A DNA stretch of 64,000 nt from Streptomyces sp. NBC_01306 (GCF_026340465.1 NZ_JAPEPC010000001.1:4574001-4638000); one strand, 5' to 3'; positions 33,697-42,613 are shown, counted from the stretch's first letter. Numbers and translations are program-made. The notes: generated from the letters alone by a model not told the origin.

Positions 33697-34374
33697 ATGA
33701 CCCGTGTACTGCTCGCCGAGGACGACGCATCCATCTCGGAGCCGCTGGCCCGCGCACTGCGTCGGGAGGGTTACGAGGTCGAGGTGCGGGAAGACGGACC
33801 GACCGCGCTCGACGCCGGCCTTCAAGGAGGGATCGACCTGGTCGTCCTGGATCTGGGCCTGCCCGGCATGGACGGCCTGGAGGTGGCCAGACGGCTGCGC
33901 GCCGACGGGCACACCGTGCCCGTCCTGGTGCTCACCGCCCGCGCCGACGAGGTCGACACGGTGGTCGGCCTGGACGCCGGCGCCGACGACTACGTGACCA
34001 AGCCGTTCCGGCTCGCCGAACTGCTGGCGCGGGTACGGGCCCTGCTGCGGCGCGGCGCCGCCGAGACCGCCCCGCAGCCCGCCACCCACGGCGTACGGAT
34101 CGACGTCGAGTCGCACCGCGCGTGGATGGGCGACGAGGAACTCCAGCTCACGGCAAAGGAGTTCGACCTGCTGCGGGTCCTGGTCAGGGACGCCGGCCGG
34201 GTCGTCACCCGGGACCAGCTGATGCGCGAGGTCTGGGACACCACCTGGTGGTCGTCCACCAAGACGCTCGACATGCACATCTCCTGGCTGCGCAAGAAGC
34301 TCGGCGACGACGCGGCGAACCCGCGCTATATCGCCACCGTGCGGGGCGTCGGCTTCCGCTTCGAGAAGAGCTGA
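33697..34374 (+). CDS. OmpR-family response regulator
   Basis: This 225-aa protein has a receiver domain with acidic pocket Asp9/Asp10, phospho-acceptor Asp52 (VVLDLGLPGMDG) and Lys in DDYVTKPFR. A winged-helix DNA-binding domain follows (LTAKEFDLLRVLVRDAGRVV, RKKLGDDAANPRYIATVRGV). It partners with the histidine kinase that follows 157 bp downstream. The target is not known. Its stop codon lies in the first of four 16-bp repeats. Confidence 0.92.
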   Translation: MTRVLLAEDDASISEPLARALRREGYEVEVREDGPTALDAGLQGGIDLVVLDLGLPGMDGLEVARRLRADGHTVPVLVLTARADEVDTVVGLDAGADDYVTKPFRLAELLARVRALLRRGAAETAPQPATHGVRIDVESHRAWMGDEELQLTAKEFDLLRVLVRDAGRVVTRDQLMREVWDTTWWSSTKTLDMHISWLRKKLGDDAANPRYIATVRGVGFRFEKS

Positions 34375-34431
34375 GTCCAGGACGAGCTGAGTCCAAGGCG
34401 AGCTGAGCCCGAGAAGAGCTGAGGCCGCGGG
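34368..34431 (+). repeat. Four 16-bp repeats starting at the response-regulator stop
   Basis: GAGCTGAG starts at 34368, 34384, 34400 and 34416, an exact 16-bp period (GAGCTGAGTCCAGGAC and variants). Each copy contains TGA, but because 16 is not a multiple of three the stops fall in rotating frames. Confidence 0.85.
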
Positions 34432-34531
34432 CCGGGCCGTCGCCGGTGCGGCCCGCCCCGGCACCCGCAGCCACCCGGCCCCGAGGGCGCACCGCCCCGG
34501 CCCCGCGGGCGCCGACTGCGACACTTGGCGC

Positions 34532-35815
34532 ATGCGCCGCCGACTCATCAACTCCACGCTCGCCGTCGTACTCGTCGTGATCGCCGTCTTCGGCGTCTCG
34601 CTCGTCATCGTCGAGACGCGCACCATCAGCAGCAGTGCCCAGGAGAGCGTGGACTCCGAGGCCCTGCGCCTCGCGAGCATCGTCGAGAGCCGGATCGTCG
34701 GCAAGGAACGGGTCACCGGGTCGGTCCTGCACGATCAGGTCGAGGCCCACCGCTACGCAGTGATCAAGATCCCCGGCCGGGACACCGTCAGGCTCGGCAC
34801 CGAACCGCAGGGCAACGTCATCCGGTCCAGGGCGACCGGCGCCCACGGCGAGGAGGTCACGGTCGAGGAAGCGGGCTCCACCGTGACCCGCGAGGTCGGC
34901 CGCACCCTGCTCATCATCGGCGCGGTGGCCCTTCTGGCGATCATCTCGGCGGTGCTCCTCGCCGTACGCCAGGCCAACAAGCTCACCTCGCCGCTCACCG
35001 ACCTCGCCGAGACCGCCGAACGCCTCGGCTCCGGCGACCCGCGCCCCCGGCACAAGCGGTACGCGGTTCCCGAGCTGGACCGGGTCGCCGATGTGCTGGA
35101 CTCGTCGGCCGAGCGGATCACCCGGATGCTGACCGCCGAGCGCCGGCTGGCCGCCGACGCCTCGCACCAGCTCCGTACGCCGCTGACGGCGCTCTCCATG
35201 CGGCTGGAGGAGATCACCCTCACCGAGGACCTGGACACGGTGAAGGAGGAGGCGACCATCGCGCTGACCCAGGTCGAGCGGCTTACGGACGTCGTGGAGC
35301 GGCTGCTGACCAACTCCCGCGACCCGCGCACCGGCTCCGCCGTCACCTTCGATCTGGACGAGGTCGTCACCCAGCAGCTCCAGGAGTGGCGCCCGGCGTA
35401 CCGCAGCGCGGGGCGCGCGATCGTACGGTCGGGGAAGCGCGGGCTGCGGGCCATCGGCACGCCCGGCGCGGTGGCCCAGGTGATGGCCGCCCTGATCGAG
35501 AACTCGCTGATGCACGGTGGCGGCACCGTCGCGGTCCGTACGCGGGTCACCGGCACCCAGACGGTCGTCGAGGTGACGGACGACGGGCCCGGTGTGCCGC
35601 CCGACCTGGGGGCGCGGATCTTCGAGCGGACCATCAGCGGCCGCAACTCCACCGGCATCGGCCTCGCCGTGGCCCGTGACCTGGCGGAGGCGGACGGCGG
35701 ACGGCTCGAAATGCTCCAGCAGCACCCTCCGGTCTTCGCGCTCTTCCTGAGCCGGGTGTCGAAGAACCCGCCGCAGCAGAACAGCGCCCCGGACCCGCAG
35801 CCGACGATCCGGTGA
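34532..35815 (+). CDS. Sensor histidine kinase
   Basis: This 427-aa kinase has two transmembrane helices (9-28, 125-145) enclosing an extracellular sensor of about 95 residues, a HAMP-like linker, the phospho-acceptor box DASHQLRTPLTAL with His212, and a catalytic ATPase domain (N box ALIENSLMHG, G1 VTDDGPGVPPD, G2 STGIGLAVARDLA). It partners with the preceding OmpR-type regulator. A GACACT hexamer six bases before the ATG suggests possible separate leaderless transcription. Confidence 0.9.
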   Translation: MRRRLINSTLAVVLVVIAVFGVSLVIVETRTISSSAQESVDSEALRLASIVESRIVGKERVTGSVLHDQVEAHRYAVIKIPGRDTVRLGTEPQGNVIRSRATGAHGEEVTVEEAGSTVTREVGRTLLIIGAVALLAIISAVLLAVRQANKLTSPLTDLAETAERLGSGDPRPRHKRYAVPELDRVADVLDSSAERITRMLTAERRLAADASHQLRTPLTALSMRLEEITLTEDLDTVKEEATIALTQVERLTDVVERLLTNSRDPRTGSAVTFDLDEVVTQQLQEWRPAYRSAGRAIVRSGKRGLRAIGTPGAVAQVMAALIENSLMHGGGTVAVRTRVTGTQTVVEVTDDGPGVPPDLGARIFERTISGRNSTGIGLAVARDLAEADGGRLEMLQQHPPVFALFLSRVSKNPPQQNSAPDPQPTIR

Positions 35816-35824
35816 CGGGGAGAC

Positions 35825-36310
35825 CTACTCCGGGCCGGCCTCGACCAGGGCGGGAGACGGGGCTGCCGGTTCCCGGGCGGGCAGCGTCCGGAAGACCCAG
35901 GTGCGGTAGGACCAGAAGCGGAAGAGCGTCGCGACGGCGATACCGAGGAACTTGAAGAAGTTGCTCTGCAGCGGGGAGTTCCAGTCGGCGCCGTATGTCG
36001 CCGCGTAGAGGACCCCGTTCTCTATGACCGCGCCGACCAGGCTGAACAGCAGGAACAGCCCCATCTCCCGGGCCCGGCCGCTCTTCTCACGGTCCCGGTA
36101 GGCGAAGTACCGCAGGCCGACGTAGTTGAAGACGACCGCGATGACGGTCGCCAGCACGCTGGCCCGTACCACCTGCAGGGAGGTCGTGTGGCGGAGCAGG
36201 TTGAACGCCGCCATGTTGACCAGCAGGCCCAGGGCGCCCACCGCGCCGAACTTGGCGACCTCGCGCCAGAGCCGCTGCACCCGCGTCCGCATCCCGCCGG
36301 AATCGCTCAT
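35825..36310 (-). CDS. GtrA-like membrane protein
   Basis: This 161-aa protein has four transmembrane helices and the GtrA signature (EVAKFGAVGALGLLVNMAAF, VVFNYVGLRYFAYRDR, FFKFLGIAVATLFRFWSYRT). GtrA proteins are proposed flippases for lipid-linked sugars or accessory factors in wall-glycan modification, which suits the wall-polymer genes nearby. It is divergent from purK. Direct repeats containing GTTGAC on its coding strand lie just upstream. Confidence 0.85.
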   Translation of the reverse strand: MSDSGGMRTRVQRLWREVAKFGAVGALGLLVNMAAFNLLRHTTSLQVVRASVLATVIAVVFNYVGLRYFAYRDREKSGRAREMGLFLLFSLVGAVIENGVLYAATYGADWNSPLQSNFFKFLGIAVATLFRFWSYRTWVFRTLPAREPAAPSPALVEAGPE

Positions 36311-36330
36311 GGTGGTCGATAGCCCCGTTC

Positions 36331-36366
36331 GGTCGAGTGAGTCAACGGTCGGTCGAGTCCGTCAAC
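36331..36366. repeat. 20-bp direct repeat between gtrA-like gene and purK
   Basis: GGTCGAGTGAGTCAAC (36331-36346) recurs as GGTCGAGTCCGTCAAC (36351-36366). On the minus strand each copy supplies a TTGAC -35-like element for the gtrA-like gene. Confidence 0.5.
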
Positions 36367-36446
36367 TCGCCCATGCTAGCCAGTGCTCCGTTCGGGTGCC
36401 CGGTCAAGGCTGTGACGTGCTGGCATGCGGGCTACGGGGCTGCGGA

Positions 36447-36459
36447 TACCCTGGGGTAC
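36447..36459 (+). promoter_or_regulatory. Putative leaderless -10 for purK
   Basis: TACCCT (36447-36452) lies exactly 7 nt before GTG 36460. Confidence 0.45.
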
Positions 36460-37611
36460 GTGACGTTCCCCGTAGTCGGCATGGTCGGTGGCGGACAGCT
36501 CGCCCGGATGACCCACGAGGCGGGTATCCCCCTCGGCCTCAAATTCAAGCTGCTCAGTGACACCCCGCAGGACTCGGCGGCCCAGGTGGTCAGCGAAGTC
36601 GTCATCGGCGACTACCGCGACCTGGACACGCTGCGCGACTTCGCACGCGGCTGCGACGTGATCACCTTCGACCACGAGCATGTGCCCGCAGGGCATCTGC
36701 GCGCCCTGGAGGCGGAGGGCATCCCCGTCCGGCCGGGCCCGCACGCGCTGGTGCACGCGCAGGACAAGGGGGTGATGCGCGAGCGGCTCACCGCGATCGG
36801 GGCCCCCTGCCCCCGCCACCGCATCGTCTCCGACCCGGCCGACGCGGTCGCCTTCGCGGACGAGGTGGGCGGCTTCCCGGTCATCCTCAAGACGGTCCGG
36901 GGCGGCTACGACGGCAAGGGTGTCTGGTTCGTACGCTCCCTCGCGGACGCCGAAGCCCCCTTCAAGGCGGGCGTCCCGGTGCTGGCCGAGGAGAAGGTCG
37001 ACTTCGTACGGGAGCTGGCGGCGAACGTCGTACGCTCCCCGCACGGCCAGGCCGTGGCCTACCCGGTGGTCGAGTCCCAGCAGGTGGACGGGGTCTGCGA
37101 CACCGTGATCGCCCCCGCCCCCGGCATCAGCGAGGAGCTGGCGGGCGAGGCCCAGCAGCTCGCCCTGCGGATCGCCGCCGAGCTGGATGTGACCGGCCAC
37201 CTCGCCGTCGAACTCTTCGAGATCCGGGGAGCCGACGGCACGCCCGGCATCCTCGTCAACGAGCTCGCGATGCGCCCGCACAACTCAGGCCACTGGACCC
37301 AGGACGGCGCGATCACCTCGCAGTTCGCCAACCACGTGCGCGCGGTCCTGGACCTGCCGCTGGGCGACCCGCGCCCGCGCGCCCGCTGGACGGTCATGTG
37401 CAACGTCCTGGGCGGCGACTACCCCGACATGTACCAGGCCTATCTGCACTGCATGGCCCGCGACCCCCAGCTCAAGATCCACATGTACGGCAAGGACGTG
37501 AAGCCGGGGCGCAAGGTCGGCCACGTCAACACCTACGGCGACGACCTCGACGACGCACTGGAACGCGCCCGTCATGCCGCCGGATACCTGCGAGGGACGA
37601 TCACCGAATGA
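36460..37611 (+). CDS. purK: N5-carboxyaminoimidazole ribonucleotide synthase
   Basis: This 383-aa ATP-grasp enzyme carboxylates AIR with bicarbonate and ATP in de novo purine synthesis. VGMVGGGQLARMTHEAGIPL is the typical N-terminus; KTVRGGYDGKG is the ATP-grasp nucleotide loop, and NELAMRPHNSGHWTQDGA carries the metal and substrate residues. The GTG at 36460 is chosen over the upstream reading because it matches the family start and has a leaderless -10. It overlaps purE by ATGA. Confidence 0.95.
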   Translation: MTFPVVGMVGGGQLARMTHEAGIPLGLKFKLLSDTPQDSAAQVVSEVVIGDYRDLDTLRDFARGCDVITFDHEHVPAGHLRALEAEGIPVRPGPHALVHAQDKGVMRERLTAIGAPCPRHRIVSDPADAVAFADEVGGFPVILKTVRGGYDGKGVWFVRSLADAEAPFKAGVPVLAEEKVDFVRELAANVVRSPHGQAVAYPVVESQQVDGVCDTVIAPAPGISEELAGEAQQLALRIAAELDVTGHLAVELFEIRGADGTPGILVNELAMRPHNSGHWTQDGAITSQFANHVRAVLDLPLGDPRPRARWTVMCNVLGGDYPDMYQAYLHCMARDPQLKIHMYGKDVKPGRKVGHVNTYGDDLDDALERARHAAGYLRGTITE

Positions 37612-38168
37612 CCTCTCCGTCAGCTTCCCCGGCCCCTGCGGCTTCCGGGGCCCCCGTCGTCGGCATCGTGATGGGCTCGGACTCCGACTGGCCCGTCATG
37701 GAGGCCGCCGCCAAGGCCCTGGACGAGTTCGGGGTGGCGTACGAGGTGGATGTCGTCTCCGCCCACCGGATGCCGCGCGAGATGATCGCGTACGGCGAGC
37801 AGGCGGACGGCCGGGGGCTCCGGGTGATCATCGCGGGCGCCGGGGGAGCGGCGCATCTGCCGGGGATGCTGGCCTCGGTCAGCCCGCTGCCGGTCATCGG
37901 CGTCCCGGTGCCGCTGAAGTACCTGGACGGAATGGACTCGCTGCTCTCCATCGTGCAGATGCCGGCCGGCGTCCCGGTGGCGACGGTCTCGGTGGGCGGC
38001 GCGCGCAACGCGGGGCTGCTCGCCGTCCGCATCCTGGCCGCGTCCGACCCGCGACTCCAGGACAAGATGCGGGAGTTCCAGCAGAAGCTGAACGACGAAG
38101 CGACGGAGAAGGGCACCCGGCTGCGCGCCAGGGCGGCGGGCGCGGAGACCTTCGGATTCGGAAAGTAG
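37608..38168 (+). CDS. purE: N5-carboxyaminoimidazole ribonucleotide mutase
   Basis: This 186-aa class I PurE has VGIVMGSDSDWPVM near the N-terminus and SAHRMPREMIAYG with the catalytic His; GAGGAAHLPGMLAS and GVPVPLKYLDGMDSL line the active site. Translation is coupled to purK through ATGA. The product is 4-carboxy-AIR. A slightly extended Ala/Pro-rich N-terminus is the only departure. Confidence 0.95.
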   Translation: MTSPSASPAPAASGAPVVGIVMGSDSDWPVMEAAAKALDEFGVAYEVDVVSAHRMPREMIAYGEQADGRGLRVIIAGAGGAAHLPGMLASVSPLPVIGVPVPLKYLDGMDSLLSIVQMPAGVPVATVSVGGARNAGLLAVRILAASDPRLQDKMREFQQKLNDEATEKGTRLRARAAGAETFGFGK

Positions 38169-38177
38169 GCGGTTCCC

Positions 38178-39365
38178 ATGAGCAATCACCTCACCGAGGC
38201 GCTGGACCTGCTCGCCGAGTACCCGGTCGTGGACGGCCACAACGACCTGCCCTGGGCGCTGCGTGAGAACGTCCGGTACGACCTCGACGCGCTGGACATC
38301 GCCCGCGACCAGACCGGCCACCTCCACACCGACCTGCACCGGCTGCGCAAGGGCGGCGTCGGCGCGCAGTTCTGGTCGGTCTACGTCCGAAGCGACATGG
38401 CGGGCGAGGACGCGGTCAGCGCGACGCTGGAGCAGATCGACGTCGTGGACCAGCTGCTCACCCGCTACCCCAACGACCTGGTCCGCGCGCTGACCGCCGA
38501 CGACATGGAGAAGGCCAGGAGCCAGGGCCGCATCGCATCCCTGATGGGCGCCGAGGGCGGCCACTCCATCAACAACTCGCTGGGCACCCTGCGCGCCCTG
38601 CACACGCTGGGCGTGCGCTACATGACGCTCACGCACAACGACAACATCGCCTGGGCGGACTCCGCGACCGACGTCGTGAAGGCCCGCGGGCTGACCGCCT
38701 TCGGCCACGAGGTCGTCCGCGAGATGAACCGCACCGGGATGCTGGTGGACCTCTCTCATGTGGCGGCGTCCACGATGCGCGACGCGCTGGCGACGTCGAC
38801 GGCGCCGGTGATCTTCTCGCACTCCTCGTCCCGTACGGTCTGCGACCACCCGCGCAACATCCCGGACGACGTCCTCGCGCTGCTCCCGGCGAACGGTGGC
38901 ATCGCGATGGCCACGTTCGTCCCGAAGTTCATCCTCCCGGAAGCGGTCGCCTGGACCGCCCGCGCGGACGAGAACATGCGCACCCACGGGCTGCACCACC
39001 TGAACACGACGCCCGCGGGGCTGAAGGTCCAGCGCGCCTTCGAGGAGGCGCACCCCCGCCCGATGGCCACCGCGTCGACGGTCGCCGACCACCTGGACCA
39101 CATGCGTGAGGTCGCGGGCGTCGACCACATCGGGATCGGCGGCGACTACGACGGCACGGCCTTCACCCCGGCGGGCCTGGAGGACGTGGCGGGCTACCCG
39201 AACCTGATCGGTGAGCTGATCGCCCGCGGCTGGTCGAAGCCGGACCTGGCGAAGCTGACCTGGCAGAACGCGGTACGGGTGCTGCGCGCGGCGGAGGACG
39301 TGGCCCGCGGCCTCCAGGCCGAGCGCGGCCCGTCCAACGCGACCCTCGCCGAGCTGGACGGCTGA
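38178..39365 (+). CDS. Membrane dipeptidase (M19, renal dipeptidase family)
   Basis: This 395-aa zinc peptidase has VVDGHNDLPWALR (first metal site HxD) and MGAEGGHSI (Glu ligand). Further His ligands lie in LVDLSHVAAS and VIFSHSSSRTVCDH, and DHIGIGGDYDGT is near the end. It cleaves dipeptides, possibly including D-amino acid containing ones. It starts only 9 bp after purE and may be co-transcribed with it. No signal peptide is evident, so it may act in the cytoplasm. Confidence 0.9.
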   Translation: MSNHLTEALDLLAEYPVVDGHNDLPWALRENVRYDLDALDIARDQTGHLHTDLHRLRKGGVGAQFWSVYVRSDMAGEDAVSATLEQIDVVDQLLTRYPNDLVRALTADDMEKARSQGRIASLMGAEGGHSINNSLGTLRALHTLGVRYMTLTHNDNIAWADSATDVVKARGLTAFGHEVVREMNRTGMLVDLSHVAASTMRDALATSTAPVIFSHSSSRTVCDHPRNIPDDVLALLPANGGIAMATFVPKFILPEAVAWTARADENMRTHGLHHLNTTPAGLKVQRAFEEAHPRPMATASTVADHLDHMREVAGVDHIGIGGDYDGTAFTPAGLEDVAGYPNLIGELIARGWSKPDLAKLTWQNAVRVLRAAEDVARGLQAERGPSNATLAELDG

Positions 39366-39380
39366 GCCGGGCCTGACGCG

Positions 39381-39410
39381 GTACGGCTGGGTCGCGCGAC
39401 CCAGCCGTAC
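39381..39410. terminator. 30-bp perfect palindrome between convergent genes
   Basis: GTACGGCTGGGTCGC (39381-39395) is immediately followed by its reverse complement (39396-39410). It is a bidirectional terminator for the dipeptidase and the VOC gene. Confidence 0.75.
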
Positions 39411-39442
39411 GCAACAGCCTTACGCAGCAGCCGACCCCGGGC

Positions 39443-39805
39443 TCAGCAGGCGCAGAGGCAGAACGGGTGCCCGGCGGGATCCGCGTACACCCGGAAGGTC
39501 CGCGACCTGTCCGCCGCGTCGAGCGCCTTCGCGCCCAGCGCCAGGATCTGCTGCTCGGCCGCGTCCAGATCCTCGACGGTCAGGTCCAGATGGAACTGCT
39601 GCGCTGCGTCGTCCGAGGGCCACTGCGGCGGTACGAACCCGGGTGACCGCTGGAAGTCGAGCTGTGTGCCCGGAAGGCCGGTGAGGCTGACCCACTCCGG
39701 GTCGTTGCTCTCGACCGTGCCGCCGATAACCGCCGCGTAGAAGGCGGCGAGCGCGGCTGGGTCAGGACAGTCCAGAACGACGGCGCCGAGCTTGGCTACG
39801 GCCAT
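39443..39805 (-). CDS. VOC superfamily (glyoxalase-like) protein
   Basis: This 120-aa protein has two beta-alpha-beta-beta-beta halves (VVLDCPDPAALAAFYAAVIG; FHLDLTVEDLDAAEQQILAL) and ends FRVYADPAGHPFCLCAC, the usual VOC C-terminus with a Cys-rich tail. GGGGAGA lies before the ATG at 39805. Members include glyoxalase, dioxygenases and resistance proteins; the specific function is unassigned. Confidence 0.8.
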   Translation of the reverse strand: MAVAKLGAVVLDCPDPAALAAFYAAVIGGTVESNDPEWVSLTGLPGTQLDFQRSPGFVPPQWPSDDAAQQFHLDLTVEDLDAAEQQILALGAKALDAADRSRTFRVYADPAGHPFCLCAC

Positions 39806-39918
39806 GGTGATCTCCCCGGTCGGTTTGACTACCGGCCCACACCTTCGACCGGTAACGGCCACCTCATGCTCCCCCATGGGCGGACGGACCACGAGGGAGT
39901 TTCGGCTTCCGGAAGAAC

Positions 39919-41289
39919 CTAGGCCCGCGGGCGTCCCATCGCCCGGTACACCCAGCCGGCCTCCCGCCACGCCACCGGGTCCAGTGCGTTGCGGCCGTCC
40001 AGCAGTATCCGCTCGGAGGCCACCGCGCCCAGTGCCGCCGGGTCCAGCTCGCGGAACTCGCGCCACTCCGTGAGGTGCAGGACGACGTCCGCGCTCCGTA
40101 CCGCGTCCAGCGCGGTCTCCGCGTAGCCGAGCGTCGGGAAGAGGCGGCGGGCGTTCTCCATGCCCTTGGGGTCGTAGACCGTGACCTGGCCGCCCTGGAG
40201 GTGGATCTGGCCGGCGACGTTCAGCGCGGGGGAGTCCCGTACGTCGTCCGAGTCCGGCTTGAAGGTCGCGCCGAGCACCGCGACCCGCTTGCCCAGGAAG
40301 GAGCCGCCGCCCACGGCCTCCCGCGCCAGCTCCACCATGTGGCCGCGGCGCCGCATGTTGATCGAGTCGACCTCGCGGAGGAAGGTCAGCGCCTGGTCGG
40401 CGCCCAGTTCGCCCGCGCGGGCCATGAAGGCCCGGATGTCCTTGGGCAGACACCCGCCGCCGAAGCCGATCCCGGCCCGCAGGAACTTCTTGCCGATGCG
40501 CTCGTCGTGCCCGAGCGCTTCCGCGAGCTTCGCGACGTCACCGTCGGCGGCCTCGCAGACCTCGGCCATCGCGTTGATGAAGGAGATCTTCGTGGCGAGG
40601 AAGGAGTTCGCGGCGGTCTTCACCAGCTCGGCCGTGGGGAAGTCGGTCACCACGAACGGGGACCCCTCGCCCACCGGCCCCGCGTACACCTCGCGCAGCA
40701 GCTTCTCGGCCCTCCCCCAGCTACCGCTGGGAGGTGCCCCCACGCTCTCCACACCGACGACGATCCGGTCGGGGTGCAGGGTGTCCTTGACGGCGAAGCC
40801 CTCCCGCAGGAACTCCGGGTTCCACGCCAGCTCCACACCCTCACCGGCGGGCGCGAGATCCCGGAGCATCCCGGCGAGCCTGGCCGCGCTGCCGACCGGC
40901 ACGGTCGACTTGCCGACGACCAGCGCGTTCGCCTTCAGATGCGGTGCGAGCCAGCGGAAGGCGTTGTCGACGTACGACATGTCGCAGGCGTACTCGCCGT
41001 GCTTCTGCGGGGTGTTGCAGCACACGAAGTGCACATCGCCGAACTCGCCCGCCTCCTCCCACGAGGTGGTGAAGCGCAGCCGTCCGGTCGCCCCCTCGAT
41101 GCCCGCGACGTGCCGCTGCAGAAGCTCTTCGAGACCGGGCTCGTACATGGGGACGCGCCCCTGCGAGAGCATCTCGATCTTCTCGGGGACGATGTCGAGA
41201 CCGAGCACCTCGAAGCCCAGCTCAGCCATGGCCGCGGCGTGGGTGGCACCGAGATAGCCGGTACCGATCACGGTGATTTTCAGGGCCAT
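39919..41289 (-). CDS. UDP-glucose/GDP-mannose dehydrogenase family protein, with in-frame palindrome insertion
   Basis: This 456-aa NAD-dependent enzyme oxidises an NDP-sugar to its uronate, a precursor for uronic-acid wall polymers. The Rossmann start is ITVIGTGYLGATHAAAMAEL; catalytic Cys280 lies in GFGGGCLPKD, and AVLGATFKPDSDDVRDSP is the conserved C-terminal dimer segment. Residues 183-193 (VGAPPSGSWGR), between VVGVES and AEKLLREVY, are encoded by a Streptomyces palindromic repeat and look like an insertion. The start ATG 41289 has GGAG upstream. Its position near LCP and GT genes supports a wall-polymer role. Confidence 0.88.
   Translation of the reverse strand: MALKITVIGTGYLGATHAAAMAELGFEVLGLDIVPEKIEMLSQGRVPMYEPGLEELLQRHVAGIEGATGRLRFTTSWEEAGEFGDVHFVCCNTPQKHGEYACDMSYVDNAFRWLAPHLKANALVVGKSTVPVGSAARLAGMLRDLAPAGEGVELAWNPEFLREGFAVKDTLHPDRIVVGVESVGAPPSGSWGRAEKLLREVYAGPVGEGSPFVVTDFPTAELVKTAANSFLATKISFINAMAEVCEAADGDVAKLAEALGHDERIGKKFLRAGIGFGGGCLPKDIRAFMARAGELGADQALTFLREVDSINMRRRGHMVELAREAVGGGSFLGKRVAVLGATFKPDSDDVRDSPALNVAGQIHLQGGQVTVYDPKGMENARRLFPTLGYAETALDAVRSADVVLHLTEWREFRELDPAALGAVASERILLDGRNALDPVAWREAGWVYRAMGRPRA
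40709..40741. repeat. Palindromic repeat element inserted inside the sugar dehydrogenase gene
   Basis: CCTCCCCCAGC-TACC-GCTGGGAGG followed by TGCCCC forms a hairpin. It shares CCCCC(A/G)GCTACCGCTGGGAGG with the element at 8265-8365. It contributes about 11 in-frame codons to the gene. Confidence 0.75.
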
Positions 41290-41420
41290 CAGGAAGCTCC
41301 AGGGGGCGTACGGGATCGGGTGCGCGCCCGAGCATAGTCGGGCCGTTCGATGCCTGGCCCTACCCCTGTCGTGCAGCTCACGTATCCCTGGGGGCGGGCA
41401 GCCCCTAAAATCGGGTTACT

Positions 41421-41436
41421 TAACGGTAGTTAGCAT
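41421..41436 (+). promoter_or_regulatory. TAAC-GGTA-GTTA palindrome at the acyl-CoA dehydrogenase promoter
   Basis: TAACGGTAGTTA (41421-41432) overlaps a TAGCAT -10-like hexamer (41431-41436) upstream of the GTG at 41450. It is a candidate operator, perhaps for a TetR-type regulator. Confidence 0.4.
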
Positions 41437-41449
41437 CTTTGGGGAGTGA

Positions 41450-42613
41450 GTGACCTTGGCAGGTTCGCCCGATTTCGACCTGTACCGCCCGGCTGAGGAG
41501 CACGACATGCTCCGCGACTCGGTCCGCGCCCTGGCCGAGGCGAAGATCGCACCCTTCGCCGCCGCGGTGGACGAGGAAGCCCGCTTCCCGCAGGAGGCGC
41601 TGGACGCGCTGACCGCCGCCGACCTGCACGCCGTCCACGTACCCGAGGAGTACGGCGGCGCCGGGGCCGACGCGCTCGCCATGGTCATCGTCATCGAGGA
41701 GGTGGCCCGCGTCTGCGCGTCCTCCTCCCTGATCCCGGCCGTGAACAAGCTGGGCTCACTCCCGGTGATCCTCTCGGGCTCCGAGGACCTCAAGAAGAAG
41801 TACATGAGCCGCCTGGCCAAGGGCGAGGGCATGTTCTCGTACTGCCTGAGCGAGCCCGACGCCGGTTCGGACGCGGCGGGCATGAAGACCAGGGCCGTGC
41901 GCGACGGGGACTTCTGGGTGCTCAACGGCGTGAAGCGCTGGATCACCAACGCGGGCGTCTCCGAGTACTACACGGTGATGGCCGTCACCGACCCCACCAA
42001 GCGCTCCAAGGGCATCAGCGCCTTCGTCGTCGAGAAGTCCGACGAGGGCGTCTCCTTCGGCGCCCCCGAGAAGAAGCTCGGCATCAAGGGCTCCCCGACC
42101 CGTGAGGTCTACCTCGACAACGTTCGCATCCCCGCCGACCGCATGATCGGCGAGGAGGGCACCGGCTTCGCCACGGCGATGAAGACCCTGGACCACACCC
42201 GCATCACGATCGCCGCCCAGGCCATCGGCATCGCGCAGGGCGCGCTCGACTACGCCAAGGGCTACGTCCAGGAGCGCAAGCAGTTCGGCAAGCCGATCGG
42301 CGACTTCCAGGGCATCCAGTTCATGCTCGCGGACATGGCGATGAAGCTCGAAGCGGCCCGCCAGCTCACCTACTCGGCCGCCGCGAAGTCGGAGCGCCTC
42401 GACGGCGACCTGACGTTCTTCGGCGCGGCCGCCAAGTGCTTCGCGTCGGACGTCGCGATGGAGGTCACGACGGACGCGGTCCAGCTCCTCGGCGGGTACG
42501 GCTACACGCGCGACTACCCGGTGGAGCGCATGATGCGCGACGCGAAGATCACCCAGATCTACGAGGGCACGAACCAGGTCCAGCGGATCGTGATGGCCCG
42601 CAACCTGCCGTAG
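41450..42613 (+). CDS. Acyl-CoA dehydrogenase
   Basis: This 387-aa flavoprotein desaturates acyl-CoA. FSYCLSEPDAGSDAAGMKT and WITNAGVSEYY are the FAD- and substrate-binding signatures. QFGKPIGDFQGIQFMLADM follows, and the catalytic base Glu lies in ITQIYEGTNQVQRIVMAR. GTG 41450 has GGGGAG upstream. The length is typical for short- or branched-chain enzymes; chain specificity cannot be fixed. It ends at a 46-bp palindrome, opposite the first LCP gene. Confidence 0.92.
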   Translation: MTLAGSPDFDLYRPAEEHDMLRDSVRALAEAKIAPFAAAVDEEARFPQEALDALTAADLHAVHVPEEYGGAGADALAMVIVIEEVARVCASSSLIPAVNKLGSLPVILSGSEDLKKKYMSRLAKGEGMFSYCLSEPDAGSDAAGMKTRAVRDGDFWVLNGVKRWITNAGVSEYYTVMAVTDPTKRSKGISAFVVEKSDEGVSFGAPEKKLGIKGSPTREVYLDNVRIPADRMIGEEGTGFATAMKTLDHTRITIAAQAIGIAQGALDYAKGYVQERKQFGKPIGDFQGIQFMLADMAMKLEAARQLTYSAAAKSERLDGDLTFFGAAAKCFASDVAMEVTTDAVQLLGGYGYTRDYPVERMMRDAKITQIYEGTNQVQRIVMARNLP

